Part shown: one piece after another, positions 23,921-33,133 of the stretch
How positions within the stretch are numbered: position 1 is the first letter of the stretch
How the letters are laid out: each line of letters begins with the position of its first letter
Source: an uncultured Oscillospiraceae bacterium
GTDB taxonomy: Bacteria; Bacillota; Clostridia; Oscillospirales; Ruminococcaceae
DNA: 63,848 bases
Assembly: GCA_947522735.1 (NCBI GenBank)
Contig: CANNTZ010000007.1
Location: 1-63,848 of the forward strand
Reading direction: 5' to 3'
Translations under genes and position numbers: made by a program
Notes under the pieces: model-generated
Databases searched by the model: none
What the model was told of the DNA's origin: nothing
Seen by the model: only the letters and a program-made list of their open reading frames with translations

Positions 23921-25555
23921 ATGTCAAGAAAGCTAACCTCGCTGCTGCTTGCGGCAGTGCTCGCACTTTCAATTGCGCTGTGCTCCGCCTGCTCCGCTCC
24001 GGTTGTACCCAACACCGACGAGCCGGATCTGCTCGGAGCGTCCGCCCCGGATGCCTCCGAGCCGCTTCCGGAAACGCCGGTGCTCTCACCAAACGCCGCA
24101 CTCGTCTCCATGGACGGCTTCCCGGTGGTTGCAGAGAAGATAACCGTGACCGGCATGATGCCAGGCGACCTCGAATGGGACGAGCAGCATGTTGCCCAAC
24201 GCCTTGAGGAGCTGACCAACATCGCCGTCGAGATGACCGCAGTCGAGCCGGAGCTGTTTGAGGAGCGCAAGCTCATCGCGCTCTCGTCGGATGAATACCC
24301 CGACTTTTTCTACATGGCCGGGCTTACCGGCGCACAGCGGCAGAAGTTTGGCGCGTCAAGCGGAGCTCTTCTTGATCTCATGCCGATCATCGACGCCGGC
24401 TACGCCCCAAACTTTGCGGCCCTCGCCGCAAGCGACCCCGATATTCTCGCGTCCAGCCGCACCGGCGGAGCGCTCTATGCCCTGCCCTATTGCTACAACG
24501 GCTTTGACGAGGGCTTTATCGCAATCAATACGAAATTCCTCGACGCGCTCGAGCTTGACGTCCCACAAACCCCCTCCGAGCTGCTTGAAACGCTGCGCAA
24601 GGTGGTCTCCGGCAATCCGAACGGCCGCAAAAAGGCTCAGGAGACCGGAATCGCGACCATCCGCGGGATGTATTATATAACGCCGTTCACCGGCTGCTTC
24701 GGGCTTCCGACCGATGGCGTATACCCCGACGGCTCCACGGTAAGGCTTGGCGCGGCGCAACCGGAATACCGTGAATTTCTGCGCTTTTTCGCGACCTGCT
24801 ACGATGAGGAGCTTGTCAGCGGCAACATTCTCGACAATGCAGCCGACGACAAGGACGTCATCGACGAGCTTGACAACGACACCATCTTCATGATGTATAC
24901 CGGCAGCACAGCCGTTTTCGGAGACAACGCCGATGATTACGACGTGTTCAGGCCCGTCTCCTCCGAGAGCGGTTCCGGCGTCTGGCTATCTGCAAAGGCG
25001 GTCGAGGCCGGGGTTTTCGCCATTACCGACAAGTGCGAATACCCCGAAGCACTGCTGCGCTGGGCGGATTATTTCTACTGTGACGAGGGTCAGTTCCTGC
25101 TTAACACCGGCACGGAGGGCAAGCACCACACCCTTAACGACGACGGCGCGTGGTCGCCGAAAAAGGGCGCCAACAAGACGCTTTCCGAGTGGCTAAGCGG
25201 CTTTTCCATCATCTCCGGCGGCAAAAACCTCGTCCCCGGCTTCTACTGCTACGACGTCGCCGCCACCTCCTCCGACGAGCTGATCGCGCGCCAGCAAGCC
25301 TATCGCGACGCGCTCAACGATATCCGCGTTCCGCGTTATCCCGAGGTGCAGTTCACACTCGACGAGCTGGACGGCATCAAGGGCTTTGAGCCTCTCGCCG
25401 ATTACATCGACGCGATGCAGCTTAAATTCATCTCCGGCGAGGCCAATCTCGACGGCGACTGGGACGACTATCTCGCCACTCTCGAAAAATACCGCGTCGA
25501 CAGCTACGTCGCCATCTATCAGGCGGCCTACGACCGCTACATGGCGGCAAGATGA
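23921..25555 (+). CDS. Extracellular solute-binding lipoprotein (family 1-like)
   Basis: A 544-residue lipoprotein receptor for an ABC importer. The signal peptide has an N-terminal Lys/Arg, a hydrophobic core and two candidate lipobox cysteines (Cys21 and Cys24), then a Pro/Glu/Ser linker and the two-lobed binding fold typical of LplA/YtcQ-type oligosaccharide receptors (EWDEQHVAQRLEELTNIAVE, SSDEYPDFFYM, TGGALYALPYCYNG). AAAGGAG precedes ATG 23921. It lies 40 bases after pyrE without a visible promoter and is followed by a strong terminator that separates it from the permeases. The ligand is unknown; by context a uronate-containing or other glycan oligosaccharide. Confidence 0.88.
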   Translation: MSRKLTSLLLAAVLALSIALCSACSAPVVPNTDEPDLLGASAPDASEPLPETPVLSPNAALVSMDGFPVVAEKITVTGMMPGDLEWDEQHVAQRLEELTNIAVEMTAVEPELFEERKLIALSSDEYPDFFYMAGLTGAQRQKFGASSGALLDLMPIIDAGYAPNFAALAASDPDILASSRTGGALYALPYCYNGFDEGFIAINTKFLDALELDVPQTPSELLETLRKVVSGNPNGRKKAQETGIATIRGMYYITPFTGCFGLPTDGVYPDGSTVRLGAAQPEYREFLRFFATCYDEELVSGNILDNAADDKDVIDELDNDTIFMMYTGSTAVFGDNADDYDVFRPVSSESGSGVWLSAKAVEAGVFAITDKCEYPEALLRWADYFYCDEGQFLLNTGTEGKHHTLNDDGAWSPKKGANKTLSEWLSGFSIISGGKNLVPGFYCYDVAATSSDELIARQQAYRDALNDIRVPRYPEVQFTLDELDGIKGFEPLADYIDAMQLKFISGEANLDGDWDDYLATLEKYRVDSYVAIYQAAYDRYMAAR

Positions 25556-25574
25556 CGGCCATTCAGCGCATTCA

Positions 25575-25617
25575 CCGCGCCCTCCGCTCCTGCGGAGGGC
25601 GCGGTTATTTTTTTTAT
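25575..25617 (+). terminator. Strong terminator between binding protein and permease genes
   Basis: A perfect 13-bp stem, CCGCGCCCTCCGC (25575-25587) with GCGGAGGGCGCGG (25592-25604), a 4-base loop and a run of T residues. Partial read-through could set the receptor:permease ratio. Confidence 0.92.
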
Positions 25618-25779
25618 CATATTCGTTATTGAAACGTTAAGCTTATGATAATCTGTACATTTTTCATTGTTTTGCCTTAAAAGCTCTATCTTTACCGAAA
25701 ACTATCATTTACTTTTTGACAGTCTCATGCTATTCTGCAAATGTAAAATCCACCGCGAAACAATATTACACGGAGGTGC

Positions 25780-26742
25780 ATCGCTACGACTACCAACGCC
25801 ATTGGCGCAGCCGGCGTCATTCCGGAAAAGCGCCGCAGAAAAAAAACGCCGTTCAGGCTGGCGCTCACGAAGTGGCAGCTTTATCTACTGATACTCCCCG
25901 CAATGATCTACGTCTTTATCTTCAACCATATTCCGATGTACGGCGTACTCATCGCATTCAAAAACTACAATCCTGGGCTGGGTGTCTGGGGAAGCCCCTG
26001 GGTCGGCTTCGACCATTTTGTCCGCTTCCTTGAATACCCAAAGTTCTGGAGCATCGTCTCCAACACCTTTCTGCTCAGCCTCTATTCGCTCGCTCCGTTT
26101 CCCATAACCATCATCTTCGCGCTGCTTCTCAACGAGCTGACCGACATCCGCTTCAAGAAAACGGTGCAGATGATAAGCTATATGCCGCACTTTTTCTCCA
26201 CCGTCGTCATGTGCAGCATTATCCTGCTGTTCACTGACCGCAGCACAGGCGTCATCAACAATCTGATCGAATTTATCGGGCTGGAGCGCGTCGATTTCAT
26301 CAGCAGCACGGCATGGTTCCCGTCGGTCTATGTCTGGTCCGGCGTCTGGCAGGATCTCGGCTGGTGCAGCATCATCTATATTTCGGCGCTTTCGAGCGTC
26401 TCGCCGGAGCTTATCGAGGCCGCCCGCATCGACGGCGCGAGCAAGCTCCAGATCATGCGTCACATCGATCTCCCCGCCATAGTACCGACCATCATCACCA
26501 TACAGATACTCAACTGCGGCAATATCCTTTCCGTTGGCTTCGAGAAGATATATCTGCTGCAAAACCCGCTGAATCTCGCCGTATCTCAGGTCATCTCGAC
26601 CTATACCTACGAGATCGGCCTGCTCGGTGCGCAGTTCAGCTATTCCGCGGCAATAGGGCTGTTCAATACCGTCGTCAACGTTGCGGTGCTATGCGTCGTC
26701 AACGCCATCGCCAAGCGCGTCTCGGACGTCAGCATATGGTAA
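25780..26742 (+). CDS. ABC transporter permease, LplB family
   Basis: A permease of about 320 residues with six predicted membrane helices and the EAA loop for ATPase docking (EAARIDGASKLQIMRHIDLP). The first ATG (25903) falls inside the first helix: homologous LplB sequence already begins upstream (WQLYLLILPAM before IYVFIFNHIPMYGVLIAF). The frame is open to a stop at 25744 but has no ATG, GTG or TTG there; GGAGGTG at 25772-25778 is followed by ATC at 25780. Either an ATC (or other non-standard) start is used, the base call is wrong, or a truncated protein is made. It pairs with the next permease; no ATPase is in the island. Confidence 0.8.
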   Translation: MATTTNAIGAAGVIPEKRRRKKTPFRLALTKWQLYLLILPAMIYVFIFNHIPMYGVLIAFKNYNPGLGVWGSPWVGFDHFVRFLEYPKFWSIVSNTFLLSLYSLAPFPITIIFALLLNELTDIRFKKTVQMISYMPHFFSTVVMCSIILLFTDRSTGVINNLIEFIGLERVDFISSTAWFPSVYVWSGVWQDLGWCSIIYISALSSVSPELIEAARIDGASKLQIMRHIDLPAIVPTIITIQILNCGNILSVGFEKIYLLQNPLNLAVSQVISTYTYEIGLLGAQFSYSAAIGLFNTVVNVAVLCVVNAIAKRVSDVSIW

Positions 26743-26760
26743 CGCAAAGGAGAGGATATC

Positions 26761-27669
26761 ATGAAAAAACCAAACAGCGACAGGATCTTTGATTTCTTGA
26801 ACGTCGCGTTCATGCTGCTCTTTACGCTCATCATCCTTTATCCGCTCTACTTCACCGTCATCGCCTCCTTTTCGGAGCCCTACGACGTGGCTAAGGGCAA
26901 CGTCACCTTCTGGGTCAAGGGCTTCACCACGGAAGCGTACTCCAACGTTTTCAAGAACTCTCGGATCTGGCAGGGCTATCTCAACAGCATCCTCTACACC
27001 GCCGCAGGCACCGCCTTCAATCTCGTGCTCACCATTCCGGCGGCGTATGTGCTCAGCAAAAAGGAGCTGCCCGGCCGGACGGCGATAGCATGGTATTTTC
27101 TGTTCACGATGTTCTTCGGCGGCGGGCTCATCCCAAGCTACATTCTCGTGCAGAGGCTCGGGCTGCTCAACCGCTTCTCGACGCTGATAATCCTTGGCGC
27201 CTTCGGCGTTTACAACATGGTTATCGCGCGCGTTTATTTCCAGACCTCCATCCCCGAATCGCTCTACGAGGCGGCGCACATCGACGGCTGCGGAGAATTT
27301 CGCGTCTTTTTCGGCATCGCTTTGCCGCTCGCGATGCCGGTTGTCGCGGTTATTGCGCTGTTCTGCGCCGTCGGCAAATGGAACGATTACTTCACCGGGC
27401 TAATCTATCTCTCCAGCAAAAAGCTCTATCCTCTACAGCTTGTGCTCCGCTCGATACTCATTCTCAACGAGAACATGCTAAAGGCGCTTGACCGCCAATC
27501 CGGAGATGCCTCCGGTGAAGCCAAGCAGGCCGCGATTCGCATGGCGTATATGGCACAGGCGATGAAATACTCGCTCATCATGATCTCCTCGCTCCCGATG
27601 CTTGTCGCCTATCCCTTTGTCCAGAAGTATTTCGTCAAGGGCATGATGGTCGGCTCCCTCAAGGGTTAG
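26761..27669 (+). CDS. Carbohydrate ABC transporter permease, YtcP family
   Basis: A 302-residue inner-membrane permease with six hydrophobic segments, the family N-terminus (FDFLNVAFMLLFTLIILYPLYF), FFGGGLIPSYILVQRLGLLN and the EAA loop (YEAAHIDGCGEFRVFFGIALP), ending in FVQKYFVKGMMVGSLKG as in YtcP/LplC. It starts 18 bases after the LplB-type gene with AAGGAGAGG upstream. It should form the heterodimeric channel with that permease for an oligosaccharide. The ATPase is probably a shared MsmX/UgpC-type protein encoded elsewhere. Confidence 0.93.
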   Translation: MKKPNSDRIFDFLNVAFMLLFTLIILYPLYFTVIASFSEPYDVAKGNVTFWVKGFTTEAYSNVFKNSRIWQGYLNSILYTAAGTAFNLVLTIPAAYVLSKKELPGRTAIAWYFLFTMFFGGGLIPSYILVQRLGLLNRFSTLIILGAFGVYNMVIARVYFQTSIPESLYEAAHIDGCGEFRVFFGIALPLAMPVVAVIALFCAVGKWNDYFTGLIYLSSKKLYPLQLVLRSILILNENMLKALDRQSGDASGEAKQAAIRMAYMAQAMKYSLIMISSLPMLVAYPFVQKYFVKGMMVGSLKG

Positions 27670-27785
27670 CGGGCAGCGCTCTCTGCCCGGTTATCCTCTG
27701 CGCCGCCGGCACGAGCCTGTCTTTTGCGGCTGGCGCGGCAAAGCAAGCCGCAGTCAGACGACCCAAAGCTTGTCGCCGGGAAAAG

Positions 27786-27798
27786 TTGGAACTTCCAA
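27786..27798 (+). promoter_or_regulatory. Dyad TTGGAA-C-TTCCAA, candidate operator
   Basis: A perfect 6-1-6 palindrome whose right arm coincides with the proposed -35 element of the following gene, a common place for a repressor or AraC-type site. The protein that binds is unknown; the AraC regulator encoded 3.2 kb downstream is a candidate. Confidence 0.4.
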
Positions 27799-27821
27799 TT
27801 TTGCCCGGATGATGATAAAAT
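27793..27821 (+). promoter_or_regulatory. Weak promoter before the second solute-binding protein
   Basis: TTCCAA (27793-27798), 17 bases, TAAAAT (27816-27821). The poor -35 and overlapping dyad suggest activator or repressor dependence. Confidence 0.4.
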
Positions 27822-27844
27822 AATTATATCAGGAGGAACAATCA

Positions 27845-29620
27845 ATGGCAATGAAGAAAATATTCTGCATCCTGCTTGCGCTCGTTATGATCGCGGCAGC
27901 GTTCGCCGGCTGCGCAGGCGGCGGCAAACAGAGCGACGGCTCAAAGCCCGAGTCCTCTGCGGCTTCCAAGGCCGATTCAAGCGGCGAGGACAGCCCCAAC
28001 ACTGACAGCGACGTCCCCGAGTACCTCAACACCGAAAGCGATTTCCCCATCGTCAAGGACGGCTATGACGTCACACTCCGCGCCGTTATCTCCCAGCAGG
28101 ACGGCTTCGGTTCCGACGACCCGAACGACTACTGGTTCATCGCGTGGGCGCAGCAGAAGATGAACATCAAGCTTGATGTCGAGCTGATAGCCGGCTCCGC
28201 GCTTGATGAGAAAAAGCCGCTTCTCTTCGCCAGCCAGACACTTCCCGACCTTCTCTGGTGCCTTTCCCTCTCCTCCACCGACATGGTCACCTACGGTCAG
28301 AACGGCGGCCTGCTGCTCGACCTCAAGCCGTACATCAACGAGCATAACACCCCACACATCCTCCAGTGGTTTGATGCCTTTCCCGAAGCGGAGCAGATTG
28401 TGACCTGCCTTAACGGTGCGGTATATACCCTGCCCGGCATCGGCGACGCGTCCGACATCGGCGACTTTGCCTCCCGCTCCTTTGTCAATAAGAAGTGGCT
28501 GGACGACAACGGCATGAAGATGCCCGAAACCATCGACGAATACACCGAGATGCTGCGCGCCTACAAGGAGGCCAACCCCGATCTCATCCCGCTCGGCGGC
28601 TCCTACGAGAACGATAACCCCGGCGTCGTGCTTCTCAGCGGACTTGGCTTCATCACCACCGATCCCCTCGGCGTCAGCCCGGCGCTCCGCAACGGCGAGG
28701 CCGTCATTCCCGCCGCCAACGCCGACTACAGGGAATACCTCTCCACCATGAAGACCTACTACGACGAGGGCCTCATCGCCAGAGATTTCTTCACCATGGA
28801 CTCCACCGAAACTCAGGCGCTCGCCGCCGAAAAGCAGCACGTCGCGATGGCCACCGTTCCCTACCTCGTGCTTCCCGAGGCCGAGGACTTCAAGGAATAT
28901 GTTTCGACAAACCCGCTCACCAGCGACATGAACTCCGAGAAGGTATGGCCTGTCGCCTCCCGCTACAGCATCGGTCAGCTCTCAGTTGCCGCCAACTGCA
29001 AGTATCCCGAGGTCGCGGTGCGCTTTGCCGATTTCTTCTTCTCTGATATGGGACATATATATAAGTGGTCCGGCCCGATGGAGGGCAGCGAGGACACCCT
29101 CGGCATGGTGGACGGCTGGTTCGTCGAGCAGAACGACGACGGCAGCTATACCTTCGACGTGCGCGACGTGCGCGACGGGAAATACGACAACCGCTGGGTC
29201 TATTATATCTCCGCTATTATCCCGTCCGGCGGAATCCTCGGGATTGGCAACTGCACCATTTCCATGTTCGAGGATCAGGATACCGGCTACCTAGACAACT
29301 GCAAATTTGCAGGCATCGAGTGGAAGCGCCCGCTGAGCCTTGACGACGGCGACCAGAACTTCCGCGCAACGCAGCTTGAGTATCAGGCGCCCTACGCGCA
29401 TGAGGGCTATCCCTCCATCCTCTATTTCACCGAGGAGCAGAACGCCCGCCTGAGCGACCTCAAAACCGTTATCGACGCATACATCAAGACCGAAACCGCA
29501 AGATTCATCACCGGCGTTCGCCCGCTTGACGATTTCGACACCTACCTCAACGAGCTTGAAACGCTTGGTCTCTCCGAGTACCTCGGCTTCTATACCGACT
29601 ATTACGCACAGCTCAAGTGA
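27845..29620 (+). CDS. Extracellular solute-binding lipoprotein
   Basis: A 591-residue lipoprotein with a clear type II signal (KKIFCILLALVMIAAAFAGC, Cys23 lipidated), a Ser/Asp-rich linker, and a large two-domain receptor with ITLDL-type oligosaccharide-binding features (QQKMNIKLDVELI, LPDLLWCLSLSST, VYTLPGIGDAS, WFDAFPEAEQIV). AGGAGG lies 8 bases before ATG 27845. It is the second receptor of the island and probably serves the permease pair just upstream. The ligand is not determinable from sequence. Confidence 0.9.
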   Translation: MAMKKIFCILLALVMIAAAFAGCAGGGKQSDGSKPESSAASKADSSGEDSPNTDSDVPEYLNTESDFPIVKDGYDVTLRAVISQQDGFGSDDPNDYWFIAWAQQKMNIKLDVELIAGSALDEKKPLLFASQTLPDLLWCLSLSSTDMVTYGQNGGLLLDLKPYINEHNTPHILQWFDAFPEAEQIVTCLNGAVYTLPGIGDASDIGDFASRSFVNKKWLDDNGMKMPETIDEYTEMLRAYKEANPDLIPLGGSYENDNPGVVLLSGLGFITTDPLGVSPALRNGEAVIPAANADYREYLSTMKTYYDEGLIARDFFTMDSTETQALAAEKQHVAMATVPYLVLPEAEDFKEYVSTNPLTSDMNSEKVWPVASRYSIGQLSVAANCKYPEVAVRFADFFFSDMGHIYKWSGPMEGSEDTLGMVDGWFVEQNDDGSYTFDVRDVRDGKYDNRWVYYISAIIPSGGILGIGNCTISMFEDQDTGYLDNCKFAGIEWKRPLSLDDGDQNFRATQLEYQAPYAHEGYPSILYFTEEQNARLSDLKTVIDAYIKTETARFITGVRPLDDFDTYLNELETLGLSEYLGFYTDYYAQLK

Positions 29621-29713
29621 GCTTAACCCGTATATCTGCGGCTTTGAGCGCGCTGCGTCACCGCGGCGCGCTTGACGCCGCTCTTTTGACCCTGCGAAAA
29701 AGGAGTTGTTTAT

Positions 29714-31018
29714 ATGGCAGTCAAAGTAACGCTTGGCGAGCCAGTGCCCGTCTGGTCGCCGCCGGTGAACGACACCACCTCGCACTGGGGCGTCTACGCC
29801 ATCCCGCGGCTCTGGCGCGACCTGTCCGGACGGCTCGTCATCCGCTTCAACGGCGAGCAGGACAGCGCCGACCTTGACAGCATGCAGCGCGTCCCAAGCC
29901 GCTTCTTCGTCTCGGACGACGAGGGCGAAAGCTGGCGCGAATCCGTGCAGGAATATGACATAAGCGTGCTCCAGGGCATCGGCAGCCCGTATCTGCGGAG
30001 GCGTTGCGGAGATGCTCTCGCCCTGCGCGAAAGGCCGGGCAACCCTCCCGTTTCCGGCGCGCCGTTTATCAGGCAGCTCCCGCACCCGTGCGGCGAGGCG
30101 ATAGTCCGCATCTATCGCTGGGAGGATATCCCTCCGGAGTGCCGCGCGCTCGAGCTGCTGCGCTGGCGCTCGCCGGAGGCGCGGCCCGAGATTACTGCGG
30201 TCAATATTCACTTTGGAGGCCGCGAGCTTGCCGTGAACGCCTTCGCCAAAGCCGACTCCGGCGAATATCTCCCCGTCCCCGAATACATCAAGCCGTTCAT
30301 CTTCAAAAATCCATATCTCTCCTCGATGGTCGAGCTGCCGGAAGGCGGCGTCGCCGCAGTCTGCTGCGGCCAGGCCCCGGATGTAACGGACCGCTGGTGC
30401 GGCGAGGTATATCTCATGGCGTCGCCGGATGGCGTTACATGGGAAAAACGCGGCGATATCGCCAAAATAACAAACCCGCTCGAGGCGCTCAGCCTTCCGT
30501 TCGGCTATAGCGGGGACGGCAACGAGGTCTCGCTCGCCGTCGCCCCCGATGGCGAGCTGCTGTGCGTGATGCGCATGGACATGAGCATTGACCCTGCCGT
30601 GGCCTCTCCCTTCTGCGGCACCATGCTTTCGCGCTCGACCGACGGCGGATACACCTGGTCAAGGCCGCTGCCCGTAGCCGATTCCAGCGTGACGCCGCAC
30701 GTCGTGGCGCTCAAAAACGGCGTATCCGCGGTGATATATGGCCGTCCCGGCGTACACATGATCTGCTCCTGCGATAACCTGCGCAGCTTCAGCGAGCCAT
30801 ATAGCATCATCGGGCGCACCCTCTGGCAGGAGCGCCGCGCCGGACGCAGCGACCTTGACAGCAAATACCTCGACTCCGTAAGCTACAGCAACACCTTCGT
30901 CGAGCTTCTCTCCGACGACAGCTTTCTCCTGCTCTATAACGACCTTAAATACATCGGTTCCGACGGATTGCGTCACAAGGCGGCGTTCACCCGAAGAATC
31001 ACCCTTCGCCCCTGCTGA
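29714..31018 (+). CDS. Sialidase-fold (BNR-repeat) beta-propeller protein
   Basis: A 434-residue protein without signal peptide, so cytoplasmic. Three Asp-box/BNR motifs are visible: SDDEGESW near residue 67, SPDGVTW near 233 and STDGGYTW near 309, spaced as in six-bladed sialidase-like propellers. Residues such as Arg in RLVIRFNGEQDS and late RRITLRP could belong to an arginine cluster, but a catalytic Tyr/Glu set was not confirmed, so 'sialidase' is a fold label. Context (KduD, sugar dehydrogenase, oligosaccharide importer) fits an intracellular glycoside hydrolase or lyase acting on an imported acidic oligosaccharide. Confidence 0.7.
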   Translation: MAVKVTLGEPVPVWSPPVNDTTSHWGVYAIPRLWRDLSGRLVIRFNGEQDSADLDSMQRVPSRFFVSDDEGESWRESVQEYDISVLQGIGSPYLRRRCGDALALRERPGNPPVSGAPFIRQLPHPCGEAIVRIYRWEDIPPECRALELLRWRSPEARPEITAVNIHFGGRELAVNAFAKADSGEYLPVPEYIKPFIFKNPYLSSMVELPEGGVAAVCCGQAPDVTDRWCGEVYLMASPDGVTWEKRGDIAKITNPLEALSLPFGYSGDGNEVSLAVAPDGELLCVMRMDMSIDPAVASPFCGTMLSRSTDGGYTWSRPLPVADSSVTPHVVALKNGVSAVIYGRPGVHMICSCDNLRSFSEPYSIIGRTLWQERRAGRSDLDSKYLDSVSYSNTFVELLSDDSFLLLYNDLKYIGSDGLRHKAAFTRRITLRPC

Positions 31019-31045
31019 GCCGTGGGCGGATAGGAGGACAGCTCT

Positions 31046-33133
31046 TTGAAAAAGAAACTGCAAGGCCTCAGCCTGCTCTATCGTTACATAATCACCTTTT
31101 CCTCGCTGATACTGCTGTGCTGCACCGTCATCGGCCTTTTCGCCGTCGGCTCCGGGATAGTCAAGCTCAAAAGGCAGAGCACCGAATACCGCAAAAACCT
31201 GCTCAGCATCCTCGCAGCGGATCTCGACCGTCAGTACGATCTGATGCAGGAATACGCGCTCAAGATATCCGTGGATTACCACTTCAATCCCGCTTTTGCG
31301 GACAATCGCGCGATATACGAGATCGAGCTCATCGAGCTGATGGGAAAATACGGCAATGTCACGCCGTTGGCCGAAAATATCTTCCTGATGTTCGGGGACA
31401 ACGCGAGCGTATTTCTGCCCGGAGGCAAGTCCCGTCTGTCCAGCTTCGCCACGCACCGTCTCGGCGTGGAGGATTCCGGTGCTCTGTACGAGCAGCTCCT
31501 GTCCTGCGCAGCCTCCGGCGCCGTCATCCCGAAGGACAGCACGAACGGCTCGATGCTGTTCGTCTTTCCCATCGTCTTTCAAAGCCATCGCGGCCGCATG
31601 AACGCCTACGTCTGCTACACCAGCTCGTCCACCACTCTGCTCCGGCGCATCGCCGACGTCACCGGCGAGAGAGACGGCGGCTGGGAGCTTTCCTGTCCGT
31701 CCGGCGTGCTTGCCTCAAACGGCACCCCCGGCAATCAGGAGCGCCTCTCAACCGTCACGGCGTCCGGCCTCCGCATAACCCTGGACGACGTCTCCGGCAG
31801 CGCGCTGAAATATTTCGGCAACGTCAATCTGATTATACTCGTCCTCTTCTCCGGCGCGTTTCTGATGCTTGCGGTGCTGTTCGCCTATAAGACCTACGAG
31901 CCGCTGCGAAAGCTTATCGCCAAGCTTGACAAAAGCCGTCAGGCGGACGGCGAAAACGAATTTTGCAGAATCAGCCGCCATATCGACGAGCTTCAGACGC
32001 AAAAAGAGGACGTTGCGCACAAGCTTGACTCGCAGCAGCGCCTGCTCGACCACCAGCGGCTGTTGCTGATGCTGCGCGAGGACGGCTTTTCCGGCACACG
32101 GGAATCTCCGGAATTTTTCCGCTCCGGCGGAAAATATCACATCGTCTGCTCCGTGCGCACCGCCCCGCCCGAGCTGGCGCAGAACCTCTGCCCCGTCATC
32201 GAGGAGCTCTCCGACGATTCGATGCCGTTTCTCGCGGTCTACACGCCGTGGCAGAGCTGCATCGCCGTGCTCGTCTCGTCCTACGAGAGCTCCGACCTTG
32301 CCGATGCACCCAGTATGCTGTCCGAGCTGCTTGAAGCGTCGGAGATAAGCTTTTCCTCCGGAGCAAGCCCCGTCTTTGAGGAGGCGTCCCGGCTTCCCTT
32401 CGCGTTCTATCACGCGCTTACGGCGCACGACGCAACCGATGAGAGCCGGAAACCGCCCGTCTCGCGCGAGCCGAGCTGGTATGACGGCGACGCGTTGGAG
32501 CACCTGTGCGCGGCGGTGCAGAAGGGCGACCGCGATGAAGCGGAAAAGCACCTCGACATCTTTTTCGATCAGACACAGCGGCTCTCCTGCGACCGCCCGT
32601 CCATGCAGCTTCTCTATAACTCGCTGTTTGCGCGGCTGCACGGGCTGTATTCCAGCCTGCGGCTTCCCGACGACACCTCGCACCTGTCCGTTTTGCGCGG
32701 AGTGACCGATCAGGGTGCTCTGCGCGCCGACGCGCTCTACCACATCGAGCAGCTCTGTCAGTCCCGCGAGAGCCGCACCATGCTCTCGGATATCCTGCTC
32801 TACATCGACAGACATTTCACCGAATACAACTTCGACCAGAACACCACCGCCGAGCACTTCGACATATCCGTCAGCCGTCTCTACCGCATAATCAAGACCG
32901 GCACCGGCAACAATTTCACCCACTATCTCACCAGCACCCGCATCTCGCGCGCCAAGGAGCTGCTCGAAAACGGCGCGAGCGTGACCGAGGCCAGCAGCTC
33001 CATCGGCTATTCCAGTGTTTCCTTCTTCATCCGGACCTTCAAAAAGATCACCGGATACACTCCGGCAAGCTATCGGGCGCTTAAAAATACCGAAAAAAGA
33101 GAACCTGCGATTTTAAAGGAGAACCTTCAATGA
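31046..33133 (+). CDS. Membrane-bound AraC-family regulator with extracytoplasmic sensor
   Basis: A 695-residue protein. Helix 1 is at residues about 15-40, a sensor region faces outside to about residue 255, helix 2 lies near 265-285, followed by a cytoplasmic linker and a C-terminal AraC domain with two helix-turn-helix units (DQNTTAEHFDISVSRLYRII, and ASVTEASSSIGYSSVSFFIR). This is the one-component layout (sensor and DNA-binding in one chain) common next to clostridial glycan importers. The start is TTG at 31046 with AGGAGG 8 bases upstream. It likely controls the island on sensing extracellular sugar. Its stop overlaps the next start by 4 bases. Confidence 0.88.
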   Translation: MKKKLQGLSLLYRYIITFSSLILLCCTVIGLFAVGSGIVKLKRQSTEYRKNLLSILAADLDRQYDLMQEYALKISVDYHFNPAFADNRAIYEIELIELMGKYGNVTPLAENIFLMFGDNASVFLPGGKSRLSSFATHRLGVEDSGALYEQLLSCAASGAVIPKDSTNGSMLFVFPIVFQSHRGRMNAYVCYTSSSTTLLRRIADVTGERDGGWELSCPSGVLASNGTPGNQERLSTVTASGLRITLDDVSGSALKYFGNVNLIILVLFSGAFLMLAVLFAYKTYEPLRKLIAKLDKSRQADGENEFCRISRHIDELQTQKEDVAHKLDSQQRLLDHQRLLLMLREDGFSGTRESPEFFRSGGKYHIVCSVRTAPPELAQNLCPVIEELSDDSMPFLAVYTPWQSCIAVLVSSYESSDLADAPSMLSELLEASEISFSSGASPVFEEASRLPFAFYHALTAHDATDESRKPPVSREPSWYDGDALEHLCAAVQKGDRDEAEKHLDIFFDQTQRLSCDRPSMQLLYNSLFARLHGLYSSLRLPDDTSHLSVLRGVTDQGALRADALYHIEQLCQSRESRTMLSDILLYIDRHFTEYNFDQNTTAEHFDISVSRLYRIIKTGTGNNFTHYLTSTRISRAKELLENGASVTEASSSIGYSSVSFFIRTFKKITGYTPASYRALKNTEKREPAILKENLQ

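Noticed and set aside
25625..25640. Catabolite-repression (cre) site near TTGAAACGTTAAGC
   Set aside because: One base short of the cre consensus and not next to a good promoter.
25716..26033. Alternative start frame over the permease N-terminus
   Set aside because: It gives a His/Arg-rich non-homologous peptide; the permease frame carries the conserved helix.
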